Positions 33,960 through 43,147 of a stretch of DNA of 53,345 nt are shown here, piece by piece. Numbering within the stretch: position 1 is the first letter of the stretch; every line of letters starts with the position of its first letter. The stretch is from Pseudomonadota bacterium (lineage in GTDB: Bacteria; Myxococcota_A; Polyangia; Polyangiales; Polyangiaceae). The stretch spans positions 1 to 53,345 of the forward strand of contig JAEXCN010000185.1 in the NCBI GenBank assembly GCA_023402175.1. The letters run 5' to 3'. The translations under genes were made by a program, and so were the position numbers. Under the pieces are notes generated by a model. It did no database searches. It saw only the letters and a program-made list of their open reading frames with translations, and was not told the DNA's origin.

Positions 33960-35170
33960 AGCGCTCGAAGTGCACGACGATGACACTCTTCGGCGGGCTC
34001 GGGCTCGCGCTCGCGCTCGCGGCGTGCGCGACGAGCGACGAGGCGAACCGCCGCGAAGACACGCCCACCATCGTTCTCGATGCCGCGGCGTCGGACGGAA
34101 CGGATGGCGGACTTCTCGACGCCGGAGCCGATGCGGGCTGCGCTGCGTCGGACCCGACATGCGTGACCACGCCGATCACGTGCGAGGAGGCTTCGTGGTG
34201 TCCCGTTCAGACGACCATGAGCTCGCTCTACGCGCTGACGGCGGTGTGGGGCTCGGACAAGGACGACGTCTGGGCCTCAGGGTCGGGAGGGACGGTGATC
34301 CACTGGGACGGCGCCGCGTGGACGCCGACGCCGCTGCCGACCGTGACGGGCCTGCCGCTCAAGAACACCTTCCACGCGCTCTGGGGCAGCGGCCGGAACG
34401 ACGTCTGGGTCGCGAGCACGACGGACACGATCTTCCACACCGACGGGTTCAAGAACGGAAACGCGACGTGGACGCGATTGCCCAATGCCGTGCAGGCGGT
34501 ACCGGTGCCCGTCTACGCGGCGTGGGGAACGAAGCCTGACGATCTCCGCTTCGGCGGACGGCCATTCCAATTCGCCGGGCCGGACGAGCTCTTCGTCGCC
34601 AATCAGATCGTGAAGCACGACTCGGGCGCGGGCGTCGAATGGACCGGCGCGAGAGGCACGGCCACGATCTACGGGTTCTGGGGCTCTTCGCCCGACGACC
34701 TCTGGCTCATCGGAGACAACCGCGCGACGCTCGCTTGGCAGCTCGGCCTGACGATGCGCGGCACGCGACGGGGCGACGACTTCGTCTGGACCGAGATCGA
34801 CAGCCGAGCGTCGGTCGTCCTCCGCGGCATCTGGGGCAGCTCGGCGAGTGACGTCTGGACCGTCGGCGACCAGGGGACGATTCGGCGGTTCGGACCGAAG
34901 GCGACCGAATGGGAGATCATCGCGTCGCCCACGACGGAGACGCTGCATGCGGTGTGGGGAGCCGCCGCGAACGACGTCTGGGCGGTCGGCGAGTCCGGCA
35001 CCATCCTGCACTGGGACGGCGCCGAGTGGACGGCATCGGTGGCGGCGTTCCCGGCCCACCAGAAGAAGCCGCATCTCTATGGCGTCTGGGGGAGCGGTCC
35101 CACCGACGTGTGGATCGTCGGTGAGGGCATCGCGCTCCGCTTTACTGGAAAGACCGGAGGTTCGAAGTGA
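33956..35170 (+). CDS. cassette C gene 5: SDVW-repeat beta-propeller lipoprotein
   Basis: This 404-residue lipoprotein has signal 'LFGGLGLALALAAC'. Repeats include 'VWGSDKDDVWASGSGGTVIH', 'LWGSGRNDVWVASTTDTIFH', 'IWGSSASDVWTVGDQGTIRR', 'VWGAAANDVWAVGESGTILH' and 'VWGSGPTDVWIVG'. The repeats are more regular than in A and B, giving about six propeller blades. The TTG start overlaps the gene 4 stop (TTGA), so initiation is probably by coupling. The CEYFPE head of the A and B copies is replaced by 'ITCEEASWCPVQ'. Confidence 0.85.
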   Translation: MKRSKCTTMTLFGGLGLALALAACATSDEANRREDTPTIVLDAAASDGTDGGLLDAGADAGCAASDPTCVTTPITCEEASWCPVQTTMSSLYALTAVWGSDKDDVWASGSGGTVIHWDGAAWTPTPLPTVTGLPLKNTFHALWGSGRNDVWVASTTDTIFHTDGFKNGNATWTRLPNAVQAVPVPVYAAWGTKPDDLRFGGRPFQFAGPDELFVANQIVKHDSGAGVEWTGARGTATIYGFWGSSPDDLWLIGDNRATLAWQLGLTMRGTRRGDDFVWTEIDSRASVVLRGIWGSSASDVWTVGDQGTIRRFGPKATEWEIIASPTTETLHAVWGAAANDVWAVGESGTILHWDGAEWTASVAAFPAHQKKPHLYGVWGSGPTDVWIVGEGIALRFTGKTGGSK

Positions 35171-36381
35171 AACGCCCGCTCGCCCGCATGAGCGCGCTCG
35201 CGCTCGCGCTCGCATGGCTCGGAGGCCTCTCTGCCTCGGCGTGCGCAAGCTCCGACGTGGCGCCCCCATCGCCATCCACCGTCGACGATGCGGGGGACGC
35301 AGGCCCTCCGAACACGAGCGACGCTGCCGAGCCGACGCCCGAGGCGTCCGTCGATGCAGGGCCGAGGATGTGCTCGTATCACGGGTTCTGCCCGACGAGC
35401 CTTCCTGCTGCGCAGACGCTCGTCAGCGTCTGGGGTGACGGCACGGGAGTCGCCTGGGCGGTGAGCGCGGAGGGGAACGTCCTTCGCTGGGACGGCGCTC
35501 AGTGGACCATTCACGCTTCGGATCTCGGACCGCTCGCTGCCGTGTGGGGCAGCGGACCGACCGACGTGTGGATCGGCGGCGAGAACGGCCTCCAGCACGG
35601 GACCGGCCCGAGCTCGGCGGCGCTCACCTTCGCGCCGAGCCCTTTGCCGGATGCGTCGCCTCACATCGCATCGATCTGGGGCTTGTCTCCGAGCGACGTC
35701 TGGGCGGTCGGAACCGGTGTGGACCCCGATACCGGCGGGCTCGTCGGCGCGGCGTTTCACTTCTCCGGGGGAAGCTGGACGCTCGTGCGCGTGTCGTCGG
35801 ATTCTGCCGCCTACTCGCACGTGTGGGGCAGCGCGGGGACCGGCGTGTGGATCGCAGGACAGCGCCCGATGCCGGACGCGCCGTGGTTCATGGAGCTCGT
35901 CATCTCACGACAAGGCGATCGCGAGGACTTCAGCGAGATCCCGCTACCCGAAGATCCTCACGTCCCCGCGCCGATCGGAGCTGCCGGGTCCCTTCGCGGC
36001 GCAAGCGTCGCGTCCGACACCTCGATCTGGCTTCACGGCGCGAGCGCCGGGTCGTGGCCGATCACCTGGCGAGGGACGAGCTCGGACAACGGCAAGACGT
36101 TCACGTTCACGGCGGAGCGCGACGGCTCGCCCAACGCTCCGCAGATCAACGCTCTCTTCGGCACGGCAGCGAACGATGTCTGGACGGCAGGTGACTACGG
36201 CCAGGTCCGCCACTGGAACGGCACGAAGTGGGCGGGCACCGCGGTCACGACCACGAATCTTCCAGTGACCGACCCGTTCTACGCCGTCTGGGCGCGCGGC
36301 GCGTCGGAGGTGTGGCTCGTCGGCAAGGACATCGCGCTCCGATATGACCCGGCGCAGAACAAGGATGGAGGCACGCAGTGA
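35167..36381 (+). CDS. cassette C gene 6: second SDVW-type propeller lipoprotein
   Basis: This 404-residue lipoprotein has signal 'ALALALAWLGGLSASAC' and head 'MCSYHGFCPTSLPAAQTLVS', equivalent to the 'CS..GWC' head of A and B. Repeats: 'VWGSGPTDVWIGGENGLQH', 'IWGLSPSDVWAVGTG', 'LFGTAANDVWTAGDYGQVRH' and 'VWARGASEVWLVGKDIALR'. The GTG start overlaps the gene 5 stop (GTGA). Unlike in A and B, its 3' end overlaps gene 7 by only 4 bases. Confidence 0.83.
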   Translation: MKRPLARMSALALALAWLGGLSASACASSDVAPPSPSTVDDAGDAGPPNTSDAAEPTPEASVDAGPRMCSYHGFCPTSLPAAQTLVSVWGDGTGVAWAVSAEGNVLRWDGAQWTIHASDLGPLAAVWGSGPTDVWIGGENGLQHGTGPSSAALTFAPSPLPDASPHIASIWGLSPSDVWAVGTGVDPDTGGLVGAAFHFSGGSWTLVRVSSDSAAYSHVWGSAGTGVWIAGQRPMPDAPWFMELVISRQGDREDFSEIPLPEDPHVPAPIGAAGSLRGASVASDTSIWLHGASAGSWPITWRGTSSDNGKTFTFTAERDGSPNAPQINALFGTAANDVWTAGDYGQVRHWNGTKWAGTAVTTTNLPVTDPFYAVWARGASEVWLVGKDIALRYDPAQNKDGGTQ

Positions 36382-37898
36382 GCTTGCTCGGATCGATGCT
36401 CGGTGAACCGCGGCTCGCCAGTGCTGGGCGATCGCATGTTCGCTCGCTGCTCGTCCTCGCGAGCCTGCTCGGGACGGCGCTGAGCCTCCTGTCCGTCGCG
36501 TGTGGGGACTCCGACCCGATGGACGCGAGCGACGCCGCCGACGCGGCTACGGATGCTCCGAACGTCCCGCCTGCCGACGCGCCGGATGGGACCGACGCTT
36601 TGGACAGCGGCGCTGCCCCGGATCCGCGCGGGCCATACGATCCCAAGGACGTCCCCGTCGTCTGCGACGCCGCACCGTGCGCCACGCAGATCGTCGCCGG
36701 CAGCGATCACTTCTGCGCGCGCCTGAGTGACGGCACGGTCCGCTGCTGGGGCGACGATGCGTTCGGCGTCCTCGGCACGTTCCCCGAGCCGGACTACGGC
36801 GACGGCGAGGGCAACGGCAAGGCCGGATCGATGGTGCACACCATCGCCGATCTCGCTGGCGTCGCTCACCTGAGCGCTGCGGGCGCGACCACCTGCGCCT
36901 TGCTCGACGACGGAAGCGTCAAGTGCTGGGGCGACAACCGCCGCGCGCAGCTCGGGCTCGAGGTGGACCCTCCCGTCGCCGACGAGGAGCCGCACCCTGC
37001 GCCCTCGCTCGTCCCGCTCGAGGCGGCCGCGACGAAGGTCGACGTCGGACATGGGGTCACGTGCGCGCGGCTCGCGACCGGCAACCTCTCGTGCTGGGGC
37101 AGAGACCATCAGGGGCAGCTCGTACGCGGAGCCGACGACGCGGATCTGTACCCGGAGCTCGTGCGCGGCCCCGGCCTCGCCGCGATCGAGCCGCTCTCGC
37201 TCGTCCACGTCGCGGCAAGCACGCACACGGTGCTCGGTCTCGCGGCCGATGGATCCGTCTGGAGCTGGGGCGCGCTCGCGGGAGAGCTCGGGACGGTCTC
37301 CGGTCGGATCGGCTCGATTCCCCGGAGCCCGACCCCGAAGCGACTCGGCGCCCTCTCGAACGTGACGAGCCTCGTCGCGAGCGCCTGGAGCGAACCATCG
37401 GCAGCTCCGCTCGTGTCGAGGCCCCTGCCGGGCGAAGAGCCGCCCAAGCTGCCGCCGCAAGCTCACGCATGTGCGCTCGCCGGCGGCGAGGTCCATTGCT
37501 GGGGGCGCAGCTACCAGGGTGCACTCTGCACGGGTTTCCGTGACGTCGAGGAAGAACCTGCCCTCGCTCCGTTCCCGAGCTCCGCGAAGACGTGGCCGCA
37601 GCAGCTTGCCGTCGGCGACGAGATCACGTGCGCGCGCACGACCGAGGGAAGCGTCTACTGCTGCGGAAGCGACAAGCGCGGGAGGCTCGGGACGGGGACA
37701 GTGGGCGTGCTCTCCGCGTCGTTCACGAAGGCCAAAGCGTTCACCGGTCACGCGGTCCAGGTCGCCACGACCGATCGCGCCGTCTGTGCCCTCGTCGCGA
37801 ACGGGACCGTCGAGTGCTGGGGGAGCAACGAGAAAGGTGAGCTCGGAACGTCGCCGGACGACGCCGATCATCCTTCGCCAGTGAAGGTCGCTCTCTGA
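36378..37898 (+). CDS. cassette C gene 7: RCC1-repeat lipoprotein
   Basis: This 506-residue lipoprotein has signal 'LLVLASLLGTALSLLSVAC' and head 'VVCDAAPCATQIVAGSDH'. RCC1 repeats include 'FCARLSDGTVRCWGDDAFG', 'CALLDDGSVKCWGDNRRAQ', 'CARTTEGSVYCCGSDKRGR' and 'CALVANGTVECWGSNEKGE'. The GTG start overlaps the gene 6 stop. It is about 50 residues longer than the A copy. A 107-base gap separates it from gene 8, whereas the A and B copies overlap gene 8. Confidence 0.86.
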   Translation: MSLLGSMLGEPRLASAGRSHVRSLLVLASLLGTALSLLSVACGDSDPMDASDAADAATDAPNVPPADAPDGTDALDSGAAPDPRGPYDPKDVPVVCDAAPCATQIVAGSDHFCARLSDGTVRCWGDDAFGVLGTFPEPDYGDGEGNGKAGSMVHTIADLAGVAHLSAAGATTCALLDDGSVKCWGDNRRAQLGLEVDPPVADEEPHPAPSLVPLEAAATKVDVGHGVTCARLATGNLSCWGRDHQGQLVRGADDADLYPELVRGPGLAAIEPLSLVHVAASTHTVLGLAADGSVWSWGALAGELGTVSGRIGSIPRSPTPKRLGALSNVTSLVASAWSEPSAAPLVSRPLPGEEPPKLPPQAHACALAGGEVHCWGRSYQGALCTGFRDVEEEPALAPFPSSAKTWPQQLAVGDEITCARTTEGSVYCCGSDKRGRLGTGTVGVLSASFTKAKAFTGHAVQVATTDRAVCALVANGTVECWGSNEKGELGTSPDDADHPSPVKVAL

Positions 37899-38005
37899 GC
37901 CGACCGCACCTTCCACTTCAGGATCGGCGCAATCGAGTTGCGCGTTACCCGTGCCTTCGCACGCAGATCGGCGTTGGAGATGACGCCGGTGCAGAGAGGT
38001 CGATC

Positions 38006-39817
38006 ATGTACCGCCTTCTGGTCTCCGTCATCGCGTTCATCGTCGTCGGCGCCACTGCCGTCTCCGGATGCAGCTCCGATCGGGGCCGCTTCGACGACGC
38101 GACGCCGCCGCCTTTCGATCCGCCCGATGGCGGCGGTCCCGGGGACGCTCCGCAATGCGGTTTCCGTTGTTCGCGCGATCTGAAGAAGGTGTTCAAGGAA
38201 TGTGAGGGCGACGCAGGCGAGGTCGTGACCGAGTGCCCGCAGGGGAAGGGCTGCGGGATCGACACGTGCGTCGATGCGTGCTCGAGCGCGGCGCTGTCGA
38301 AGGGATCGATTGGCTGCTCGTTCTGGACGCTTCCGCCCGATGACGCCCGCTACGGAGCGGGGGCGTGTTTTGCAGCCATGGTCGCGAATACGTGGGACGT
38401 GCCGGTCACGATCAAGGCGGGATACGGAGCCGAGCCGCTCGATATCTCGAAATCCATTTACACCGCGTCGCGCCCCGATCCGACCGCGGCCCCCATCTAC
38501 ACACGCGTCGATGGTCCACTCGCGCCTGGGCAGGTGGCGATCATCTTCCTTTCGCAGTCCGACGGCTGGATGGCTCCCGGCGCGCCGCTTTGCCCGAACG
38601 GGACCGTCCCTGCGCTGATGACGGATCCCATTCGCCGCGGCACGACGAAGTCGAAGGCCTTCCATATCGAGACGGATGCCCCCGTCGCCGCTTATTCGAT
38701 ATTCCCCTACGGCGGCGCATCGAGCAAAATTCCGACTGCAACTCTGCTCTTGCCTGTCGCGTCTTGGGACGAACGATACATCGCCATTTCGACAGCGAAG
38801 TTCCGGACAGTCACTACCTCGGAATACGACCAGAGGACGTTCCAGATCGTCGCCAACGAAGACGACACGAAGGTTGCCATGCGCCCGACCGTCGACGTCC
38901 TACAAGGAGACGGCATCGAGGCAGCGGCGGCCGGCGAGGTCGTGAATTGGACGCTCTCGAAGGGGCAAGTTCTCCAGGTCACGCAGTTCAACTCGACGTC
39001 CGGCAGTCCGATCGTGGCGAACAAGCCGGTGGGTGTCTTCGGCGGCTCACCATGCACGTACTTGCCTCACGACAAGGAGTATTGCGATCTCACCCAGCAA
39101 CAGATCGCGCCCTTTGCCCAGTGGGGCTCCTCGTACGCGCTGGTGCCGTATCGACCGCGCGTCGAAGGCCTTGCGGGTAGGCCTCGCGAAACCGTGCTCT
39201 GGAGCTTCGTGGGCGCGGTCGATGGCACCGTCCTGACGTATGACCCTGCAAAGCCACCGGGCGCCCCGGCCACGCTCTCCGCCGGAGAAGTCGTGGCCTT
39301 CGAGATGGACGCGCTCGTGAGCGTGAAGAGCCAGGACTCGAAGCACCCCTTCCACGCGTCCGTGTACATGAGCGGCTCGATGAGCGGCGGTGGGTCGCCG
39401 ACGGGCGGTAGGACGCTCGGCGATCCGGACTTCGTGACGATGGTGCCGTCGGATCAGTTCCTCGATCGTTACGTGTTCTTCACCGACTACACGTTCCCCG
39501 AGACATCGCTGACGCTCGTGCGTCGCAAGACCGACGCGGGCTTCAAGCCGGTGACGCTCGAGTGTGCCGGCGAGATCACCGGGTGGGAGCCGCTCGGAAC
39601 GACGGGCGAGTTCGAGTTCGTATGGATGCGGCTGACCTCGGGCAGCCAGCCTCAAAACTTCGCGGGCGGAAGCTGCGGCTACGGTCGTCACGAAGCCTCG
39701 AGCGAAGGCCCGTTCTCCGTCACGGTGTGGGGGATCGGCAGCGACGCCAGCTACGGATACGCGGGCGGCATGGGCAGCCGCCCGATCAACGACGCACCGC
39801 CGCCGACGGTGCAGTGA
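38006..39817 (+). CDS. cassette C gene 8: IgGFc-binding-domain lipoprotein
   Basis: This 603-residue lipoprotein has signal 'IAFIVVGATAVSGC' and head 'CGFRCSRDLKKVFKEC'. The IgGFc-binding signatures are 'TATLLLPVASWDERY', 'VANEDDTKVAMRPTVDV', 'LSKGQVLQVTQFNSTSG', 'IVANKPVGVFGGSPC', 'YCDLTQQQIAPFAQWGSSYA' and 'GAVDGTVLTYDP'. It ends 'SYGYAGGMGSRPINDAPPPT'. A GAGAGG ribosome binding site precedes ATG 38006, the only ATG start in this cassette. A near-identical copy of its last codons and the following bases lies as a relic at 47317-47405. Confidence 0.88.
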   Translation: MYRLLVSVIAFIVVGATAVSGCSSDRGRFDDATPPPFDPPDGGGPGDAPQCGFRCSRDLKKVFKECEGDAGEVVTECPQGKGCGIDTCVDACSSAALSKGSIGCSFWTLPPDDARYGAGACFAAMVANTWDVPVTIKAGYGAEPLDISKSIYTASRPDPTAAPIYTRVDGPLAPGQVAIIFLSQSDGWMAPGAPLCPNGTVPALMTDPIRRGTTKSKAFHIETDAPVAAYSIFPYGGASSKIPTATLLLPVASWDERYIAISTAKFRTVTTSEYDQRTFQIVANEDDTKVAMRPTVDVLQGDGIEAAAAGEVVNWTLSKGQVLQVTQFNSTSGSPIVANKPVGVFGGSPCTYLPHDKEYCDLTQQQIAPFAQWGSSYALVPYRPRVEGLAGRPRETVLWSFVGAVDGTVLTYDPAKPPGAPATLSAGEVVAFEMDALVSVKSQDSKHPFHASVYMSGSMSGGGSPTGGRTLGDPDFVTMVPSDQFLDRYVFFTDYTFPETSLTLVRRKTDAGFKPVTLECAGEITGWEPLGTTGEFEFVWMRLTSGSQPQNFAGGSCGYGRHEASSEGPFSVTVWGIGSDASYGYAGGMGSRPINDAPPPTVQ

Positions 39818-39826
39818 CGCCGGCCC

Positions 39827-42800
39827 TCACTCGATTGCGATCTTCTGAACGCCCCAATATCCGGTCGACAGATACAAGTCGCCGCCGTGGCGAGCGATGC
39901 CGTTCGGCCACCAGCCGCGTGTACGTGCAAATTGCACGTAGCTCGGAGCCTCGCCCGGCCGTAGCGCGTAGATGTCGAGCCCCACTTCGCCCCATCTCGA
40001 AGTGACGATGGCGCGGTCGCCTTCGACGGCGACGAGCCATCCCCAGCCCTCTGCCGGCGCCGACGCGCGCGCGACCGGGTGCTTCGGATCCGAGAGATCG
40101 ACCTCGAGCAGCTTCACCGGGCTCGTGCCCTCGAACGGCTTCACCGAGCTCGTGCCGGCTCCGCCCTCGCTCGGTCGCGGGTACTCCTGCGCGCTCATGT
40201 ACGCTTTCGTGCCGCGAACGAAGACGTTGCCGACCCAGCCCTCGAGCGGCGTGGTCGACTCGAGGTACGCCTTATCACCCACGATCCTCGCGATCGCGAG
40301 CTCGTTCTTCTGCGCAGGCGCGTAGTCGCCGTCCCAGCGATAGTCGACGAAGTGGAGGAGCGACGGATCGCTGTCGCTCGCTCCGACGAGCAGACCGGGC
40401 ACGTTGATGCGCTGGCCGACGGTCGGGTTCGCGCGATCGGTGAGGTCGATGCGATCGAGGTAGTAGCGGACCCGGTTCCTGTCCTTTGGCTCGCTCGAAT
40501 AGGGAGGACTATCGAGCGGCTTGACCGCGTACTCGTAGTGCGACGCGTAGAGCGTGTTCCCGACGACCCTGAGGTTGCCCCACCACGTCTCGACGTCCGG
40601 CGTGACGACGGCCAAGGCGATATGGGGGCTGTCCGGGTCGGAGAGGTCGACGACGTAGACCTTCTGGTCCTGCTCGACACGGCTAGTCCTTTGGTTGTAG
40701 CTGCCGCGCGTCCGGCGGAACGCGAGCGCGCTGCCGCCGACCTGGACGATGTTCGACGTGTCGTACCAGTCCCAGTAGTAGCAGCCGCCCCACCGGGGCG
40801 TGTTCGACCCATCCGGATCCTGCGGGAGATCGAGCGCCCCCTTCAGCGTCGCCTTGCCGTTCGAGAGATCGACGACCTGGACGTGCGGGGTGAGATGGGA
40901 CGAGAGCGAGCCTGGCTTCGGATAGAGCGTGGTCACGACGTAGGCAAGGTCTCCGTTCCGGAACACTTGCGGGTCGGTCCCGTCGATCGACACCGTCGGA
41001 GCGTTCGGATCGAGCATCTTCTCTTCGGCGTTCGCGACGGGAAGGACCCGGAGCTCGCTCCGCGGCTGGTCGAATCTCCACCAGTCCGTCGAGAGCTGCG
41101 CGATCGTGGCGCCGTCCGACTGCGCGGAGACGATGTTCCTGGCGAGCGTGAGCTCTCGGACCACGCGCGGATGATCGCGATCGGCGAAATCGATCACGTT
41201 CAGCGATTCGTCGGAGAGGGAGACGAGTCGGTCCTTCACGAACACGCCATGCTGGATCCGGCCCTTGGCGCGCGCGGAGCCCCTCGCCGTGACCGCGCCC
41301 GTGTCGTATTCGATGAGCTGCACGCCGTTCAGGTACTCGCGGGACGAGCTCCAGCCGCTGAAGGGGAGCGCGACGAGCTTGCGGCCGTCGTCGCGCGCAA
41401 ACGCCTTGAAGGTCTCCGATGCGAGCGCCGACGCCCAGCCCTCGCCGAAGCTCGACGTCCCGAGCACCGTCGGCTGCGCGGGGTTCGACACGTCGAGCCA
41501 GCGAAGCGCGGCCCGGCTCGCGAAGCGGCTCGTACCCGTTTCCTTGCCGAGCACGAAGAGGCGGTCGGTGCCGACCGGCTCGAACCGCCAGACGGTGCCG
41601 CTGACCTTCGTCGAGCCCGCCAGCACGGGCGCGGCGGGATTCGTCAGGTCGTAGACCTCGACCGACGTCTGCTCTCCGTCGGCCGACCACGTGGCGTCGT
41701 GCGGAGCGAGATACATCCGCTTGTTCGAGAATCGCGCGGCCGGTCCCCTCCCCTTGAGCGGAATGTCGATGGTCCCGAGCTGCTTGGGCGCGCTCGGATT
41801 CGAGAAGTCCACGGTGGTGAGCGTGTAGCGGTCGCCAGTGCAGTCTCCGTATGGGCCGCTTGCACACGTGAAGATCGAGGCTGTGTCGTCCTCGAGATCG
41901 ATCCACTTACCGACGTCCGCGATCCATCGGTTGAGGACCCCGTCGACCTGGAGACTGCCGCGGGGCGTGATGCTGCCGTCGATCGACGATATCGCGATGT
42001 AGTCGATCGCGCTCTTGCCCGTCCGCCGCGTCGCGCCCTCCATGTCGCTTCGGACGTACGTGAATCGCGGGTCCGAGCGTTGCGCGGCGTCCGCGAGCAC
42101 GTCGCGGGCCACGAGGACTGCGTTCGGCGTCACATGGAAGACGCCGGAGGAACCATCGACTTCTCGCGTCCCGTTCAGCCTCGGGGCGTGGTCGCCGAAG
42201 CTCACGCTCGACACGATGACGTTGCTCGTGCCGACCGGACCGTCGACGGACGACCACGGGTCGACCGGCGCGACGAAGTCGTCGCTCACGACGACGAGAT
42301 TGTCGCCGGCGACGCGCGTGTCGCGCGGCGAGCCCTTCACCTGGACGTCGCCTTCGACCTTCATCGCCGCGGGGTTGCGCGCGTCGATCGTCCTGACGAC
42401 CGAGCCGTGGAAGGGCGTTCCGTCGGGCGCGTTGCCGTAGAAATCGCCGACGACCATCGTGGCGAAGCCGTTTCGCACGACCATCTCGACGGGCGCTCCG
42501 TAGGCGGGCGACTGGCCGAGGAGCTTCGGATCGTCCACGTTCGTGATGTCGAAGACCATGAGCCCGCGGTATGCGTTCAAGAAGTAGAGGCGATCGCCAT
42601 CGACCCCGTAGATGTCCTTCCCCTCGGGTCGGCCCGGCGGCGGCGGCGGCGCCCCCATGCCGCCTACGCCGCGCGAGGAGGGAATGTCGAGGTGCTCGAT
42701 CGGCGGCGCAGACTCGAACTCCGTCTGCCTCTCTTCGCGTCGCTGCGCGGCAGGTCTCTTGTCGCCGCCGCCGCCGTCGCACCCGACGAGCGAGGTCGCG

Positions 42801-42856
42801 ACCGCGGCGAGAAGAGTGAGGCTACGGACGGCACGAACACATGCAGTGGTAAGCAT
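39827..42856 (-). CDS. large beta-propeller-domain lipoprotein
   Basis: This 1009-residue secreted protein resembles the C-terminal beta-propeller (Beta_propel, COG4880-like) family with LVIVD-like repeats. The signal 'LLAAVATSLVGC' ends in a lipobox followed by Asp; in E. coli Asp at +2 favours inner-membrane retention. Repeats couple 'VYVVDLSDPDSPHIALAVV', 'LRWLDVSNPAQPTVLGTSSF', 'VEVYDLTNPAAPVLAGSTKV' and 'NVIDFADRDHPRVVRELTL'. The N-terminus after the anchor is Pro/Gly-rich. It is convergent with cassette C, 9 bases between stops. The opposite strand has an open frame of about 1000 codons that I treat as a shadow. A short broken relic of a related gene is at 43917-43994. Confidence 0.85.
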   Translation of the reverse strand: MLTTACVRAVRSLTLLAAVATSLVGCDGGGGDKRPAAQRREERQTEFESAPPIEHLDIPSSRGVGGMGAPPPPPGRPEGKDIYGVDGDRLYFLNAYRGLMVFDITNVDDPKLLGQSPAYGAPVEMVVRNGFATMVVGDFYGNAPDGTPFHGSVVRTIDARNPAAMKVEGDVQVKGSPRDTRVAGDNLVVVSDDFVAPVDPWSSVDGPVGTSNVIVSSVSFGDHAPRLNGTREVDGSSGVFHVTPNAVLVARDVLADAAQRSDPRFTYVRSDMEGATRRTGKSAIDYIAISSIDGSITPRGSLQVDGVLNRWIADVGKWIDLEDDTASIFTCASGPYGDCTGDRYTLTTVDFSNPSAPKQLGTIDIPLKGRGPAARFSNKRMYLAPHDATWSADGEQTSVEVYDLTNPAAPVLAGSTKVSGTVWRFEPVGTDRLFVLGKETGTSRFASRAALRWLDVSNPAQPTVLGTSSFGEGWASALASETFKAFARDDGRKLVALPFSGWSSSREYLNGVQLIEYDTGAVTARGSARAKGRIQHGVFVKDRLVSLSDESLNVIDFADRDHPRVVRELTLARNIVSAQSDGATIAQLSTDWWRFDQPRSELRVLPVANAEEKMLDPNAPTVSIDGTDPQVFRNGDLAYVVTTLYPKPGSLSSHLTPHVQVVDLSNGKATLKGALDLPQDPDGSNTPRWGGCYYWDWYDTSNIVQVGGSALAFRRTRGSYNQRTSRVEQDQKVYVVDLSDPDSPHIALAVVTPDVETWWGNLRVVGNTLYASHYEYAVKPLDSPPYSSEPKDRNRVRYYLDRIDLTDRANPTVGQRINVPGLLVGASDSDPSLLHFVDYRWDGDYAPAQKNELAIARIVGDKAYLESTTPLEGWVGNVFVRGTKAYMSAQEYPRPSEGGAGTSSVKPFEGTSPVKLLEVDLSDPKHPVARASAPAEGWGWLVAVEGDRAIVTSRWGEVGLDIYALRPGEAPSYVQFARTRGWWPNGIARHGGDLYLSTGYWGVQKIAIE

Positions 42857-43147
42857 GGGTCAGGTCGACTGCACCCGATGTGCCGTGAGCTCGACGCGTG
42901 CGGGGCTCGGGTGTCGACCGCCCGAGCGTGGCACCGACGTGCGCGCACGGGCTCGCGCCAGACGTTTCTCCCCACGGTGACGGATGTCGGCAGCGGTGTC
43001 ACTCGTCGCGCGCGCTCATTCGAGGTGGCGAACGAGCTCGGCCGATGCTCCGCCGACCACGGTGCGAGAACGGTCGTGCTCGACTAGGGATGAGCCTCGC
43101 CGTGCTTGGTCAGATGGAGCCCGCGCCCCTCGCGTCGGGGGCGGAGA
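42857..43147. other. intergenic region with one arm of a short repeat
   Basis: I support no gene here. Bases about 43061-43105 resemble 43993-44036 (see repeat entry). Confidence 0.3.
43061..43105 (+). repeat. imperfect direct repeat, copy 1
   Basis: It shares CGGTCGTGCTC and ATGAGCCTCGCC, in the same order and at near-identical spacing, with 43993-44036 (copy 2). The two copies flank the Uma2 gene and a beta-propeller relic. Confidence 0.5.

Noticed and set aside
40079..43087. About 1000-codon open frame on the plus strand opposite the beta-propeller gene
   Set aside because: Arg/Val/Asp-rich composition with no signal peptide or family motif; it is the expected antisense shadow in high-GC DNA. 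The minus-strand frame has clear repeats and a lipobox.
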